Below, piece after piece: positions 62,313-64,000 of a stretch of 64,000 nucleotides of DNA. Both the position numbers and the translations under genes were made by a program. The notes below the pieces were generated by a model, which was given only the letters and a program-made list of their open reading frames with translations, was not told the origin of the DNA and ran no database searches. Source of the stretch: Prolixibacteraceae bacterium (GTDB taxonomy: Bacteria; Bacteroidota; Bacteroidia; Bacteroidales; Prolixibacteraceae); assembly GCA_028377305.1 (NCBI GenBank), contig JAONJW010000010.1, positions 1 through 64,000 of the forward strand, in the 5' to 3' direction. How positions within the stretch are numbered: position 1 is the first letter of the stretch; each line of letters opens with the position of its first letter.

Positions 62313-62352
62313 CAGCAATAGTGCCATAATCTATGGTGTTATTGCTGTTTTT
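62313..62352 (+). terminator. Terminator of the dtd-mazG-deoC operon
   Basis: CAGCAATA (62313-62320) and TATTGCTG (62340-62347) form an 8-bp stem, capped by CCATA/TATGG, followed by five T. Confidence 0.88.
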
Positions 62353-62528
62353 ATGTCCTATTATTACATGTAAGTTATAAAAACACGTTTTATTTTTTAA
62401 ATTTGAATCATAATATTTGAACAATATATATTAACATACGTGACCGTATCGATTTACTTGTTGGTTAGATAATATTCAAGCCATATTCATAATAACATAT
62501 TTAATCTTGTCAATTTAATTTTTTGAGA

Positions 62529-63425
62529 ATGGGAAAAACAAAAATATTAGTTCTTATTAATCCAATTTCGGGCACAGGAAAGCAAAAGGGTATTGCAAAA
62601 GAAGTTGAGAAAAGACTAGATTTAAATTTCTTTGATCTTGAAATTAAAGAGACCGAGTATGCAGGTCATGCTATCTCTATTTCGAAAGAAGCTGTGGCTA
62701 ATGGAGTAGATATTGTAGTTGCTGTTGGTGGTGATGGTACTGTTAATGAAGTGGCGCAAGGTGTTCTATATTCAAATACAGCAATGGCGATTGTTCCTTG
62801 TGGTTCCGGGAATGGTTTTGCTCGTCATATTGGAGTATCCTGTTCCCCAATTAAGGCAATTGAGCAATTGAATAGCATGATAGCATGTGATATTGATACA
62901 TTAAAGGTTAATGATTACTTGTCTGTAAATGTGTCTGGGTTAGGTTATGATGCATTTATTAGCCATGAGTTTGCAAAGATGGATAGCAGAGGTCTTTCAT
63001 CATATCTAAAAGCGATCTTTGGAAGTTATTTTTCATATAAGAATAAGCTCTATAAACTCAGTCTGGAGAATCAACAAGAAGATGTTGAAGCCTTTATGGT
63101 TACTTTTGCGAACTCCTCTCAGTTCGGTAACAATGCTTATATCGCACCTAGAGCTAGTGTCCAAGATGGGTATTTTTCAGTAAGTACTATTGCAAAACCT
63201 AAATGGTATCAAATTCCGTATTTGACTTTTGCATTTTTCACGAAACGCCTAGATAGATGTGGTATCTACAAGGCATACGATTGCCAATCTTGTCTGGTAG
63301 AGCATGATGACACGATTCTTCATGTAGATGGAGAACCAGTTGTTTCTGGTAATAAATTGCAAGTAAAACTTCAAAAAAGATCCCTTAAAGTGATGATTCC
63401 AAGCAATATGATTAATAAAATATAG
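62529..63425 (+). CDS. Diacylglycerol kinase-family lipid kinase (YegS/BmrU type)
   Basis: The 298-residue protein has the DAGK catalytic signature: ILVLINPISGTGK at the N-terminus, VAVGGDGTVNEVAQGVLYS (nucleotide-binding loop) and IVPCGSGNGFARHIG, with a C-terminal beta-sandwich ending VDGEPVVSGNKLQVKLQK. It probably phosphorylates a lipid such as diacylglycerol or a sphingoid base at the inner membrane; sphingolipids occur in many Bacteroidetes, so a sphingosine-kinase-like role is possible. The ATG at 62529 is preferred over a TTG two codons upstream. Confidence 0.88.
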   Translation: MGKTKILVLINPISGTGKQKGIAKEVEKRLDLNFFDLEIKETEYAGHAISISKEAVANGVDIVVAVGGDGTVNEVAQGVLYSNTAMAIVPCGSGNGFARHIGVSCSPIKAIEQLNSMIACDIDTLKVNDYLSVNVSGLGYDAFISHEFAKMDSRGLSSYLKAIFGSYFSYKNKLYKLSLENQQEDVEAFMVTFANSSQFGNNAYIAPRASVQDGYFSVSTIAKPKWYQIPYLTFAFFTKRLDRCGIYKAYDCQSCLVEHDDTILHVDGEPVVSGNKLQVKLQKRSLKVMIPSNMINKI

Positions 63426-63430
63426 GAGTT

Positions 63431-64000
63431 CTATTTTTTTCTTATTGTAACGAATTTGATGTAGAGTTCCAGTGAATCACGATAAATTGATTTAGGGAAT
63501 TTCATGAGTCTAGTATGAGCACTATCTGTAAATTGATTCATCTGTTTTTCAGCGTGTTCTATACCTCCTCTACTAATCACAAATTCAGTTAATTCAGAAA
63601 TATCGTTATTGCTCTTTTTCTTTTTGCGTAGTTTTCGAAGAACCCGTTTTTGTTCTTTAGTAGTACTTTGTTCTAGTGCATATATTAATGGGAGAGTTAC
63701 TTTTCGTTCTCTTAGGTCATTACCTGTAGGTTTACCAATAATGCTGCTATTTTGATAATCGAGTAGATCATCCTTTATTTGAAACGCGATTCCTAGATCT
63801 TTTCCAAATTCCTTCATTTCTGTTATAATTTGGTCATTATCAGTGGTGGATGCAGCGCCTATTGCTGCACTACAAGCTAAAAGTGAGGCTGTCTTTTTCT
63901 CGATAATATCAAAATATACCTCTCTAGTAATATCAAGTTTTCGGGCTTTCTCTATTTGAATAATCTCACCCTCGCTCATAGCAGATACCGTCTCGGATAT
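63431..64000 (-). CDS. Polyprenyl synthetase, C-terminal part (cut by the window edge)
   Basis: Frame continues to the last base of the window without a stop, so the 5' part of the gene lies beyond 64000; 189 residues are visible. The second aspartate-rich motif of trans-prenyl diphosphate synthases is present (FQIKDDLLDYQN), followed by GNDLRERKVTLPLIYALE and the C-terminal helix with LELYIKFVTIRKK. MSEGEIIQI near the cut corresponds to the usual region between the two aspartate motifs. It makes a long isoprenoid chain, for quinone or undecaprenyl synthesis. It converges on the lipid kinase gene with 5 nt between stops. Confidence 0.9.
   Translation of the reverse strand: MSETVSAMSEGEIIQIEKARKLDITREVYFDIIEKKTASLLACSAAIGAASTTDNDQIITEMKEFGKDLGIAFQIKDDLLDYQNSSIIGKPTGNDLRERKVTLPLIYALEQSTTKEQKRVLRKLRKKKKSNNDISELTEFVISRGGIEHAEKQMNQFTDSAHTRLMKFPKSIYRDSLELYIKFVTIRKK

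Overview
The window reads as chromosomal DNA of a low-GC member of the Bacteroidota, class Bacteroidia, possibly a Marinilabiliales/Prolixibacteraceae-like lineage (the order is a guess). The support is: many starts without a Shine-Dalgarno sequence but with TAnnTTTG -7 boxes (often a TTG about 20 nt upstream); families typical of the phylum (DUF5686, DUF4292, SPOR proteins, a SusA-like amylase, a TraR/DksA protein without the usual zinc cysteines, an IleS of the GIHH type); and many lipoprotein signals. No rRNA, tRNA, CRISPR array or intact mobile element was found.

Layout. 1-9.1 kb: maltodextrin locus on the plus strand (sugar MFS importer, beta-phosphoglucomutase, GH65 phosphorylase, exported GH13 amylase, exported GH31 glucosidase), in which exported enzymes shorten glucans and the importer, phosphorylase and mutase feed glucose 6-phosphate to glycolysis. 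9.1-16.3 kb: mostly minus strand, with an unknown lipoprotein, a large Sel1-repeat protein, a small barrel protein (plus), a SPOR protein, an M3 peptidase lipoprotein and a flavin reductase. 16.5-22.9 kb: a DUF5686 outer-membrane protein (TTG start), a four-module sulfur/CoA-disulfide reductase fusion and a MarR regulator. 22.9-27.1 kb: SIMPL protein, small unknown protein, asnS and glutamine cyclotransferase. 27.2-33.1 kb: an envelope operon (flippase, dut, TPR lipoprotein, DUF4292 lipoprotein, EnvC-like activator).

33.2-37.8 kb: the ileS-dksA-lspA group on the minus strand. 38.1-40.8 kb: an AraC/GyrI regulator and a folate cluster (pteridine-reductase-like SDR, folB, short folK). 41.0-41.7 kb: a Crp/Fnr regulator with a perfect 20-bp palindrome upstream. 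41.7-43.1 kb: the only long non-coding interval, holding an IS256-like scar and a large symmetric dyad of 11-bp repeats. 43.1-47.9 kb: PiT phosphate transporter divergent from a PhoR/PhoB-like two-component pair and a SPOR lipoprotein. 48.1-51.6 kb: rpoN, an unknown membrane protein and ruvB on the minus strand. 52.2-64 kb: housekeeping genes (rpiB, Rrf2 regulator, vanZ-like, hemW, ybeY-mnmG-apt-uvrC, lplA, dtd-mazG-deoC, lipid kinase, and a polyprenyl synthetase cut by the window end).

Most of the window is ordinary core genome. The parts most worth a second look are the 42.4-42.7 kb dyad, the sulfur-relay fusion with its candidate operator and nearby MarR gene, the palindromes at 6.7, 28.7 and 40.9 kb, and the terminator that sits almost on the lspA start codon.
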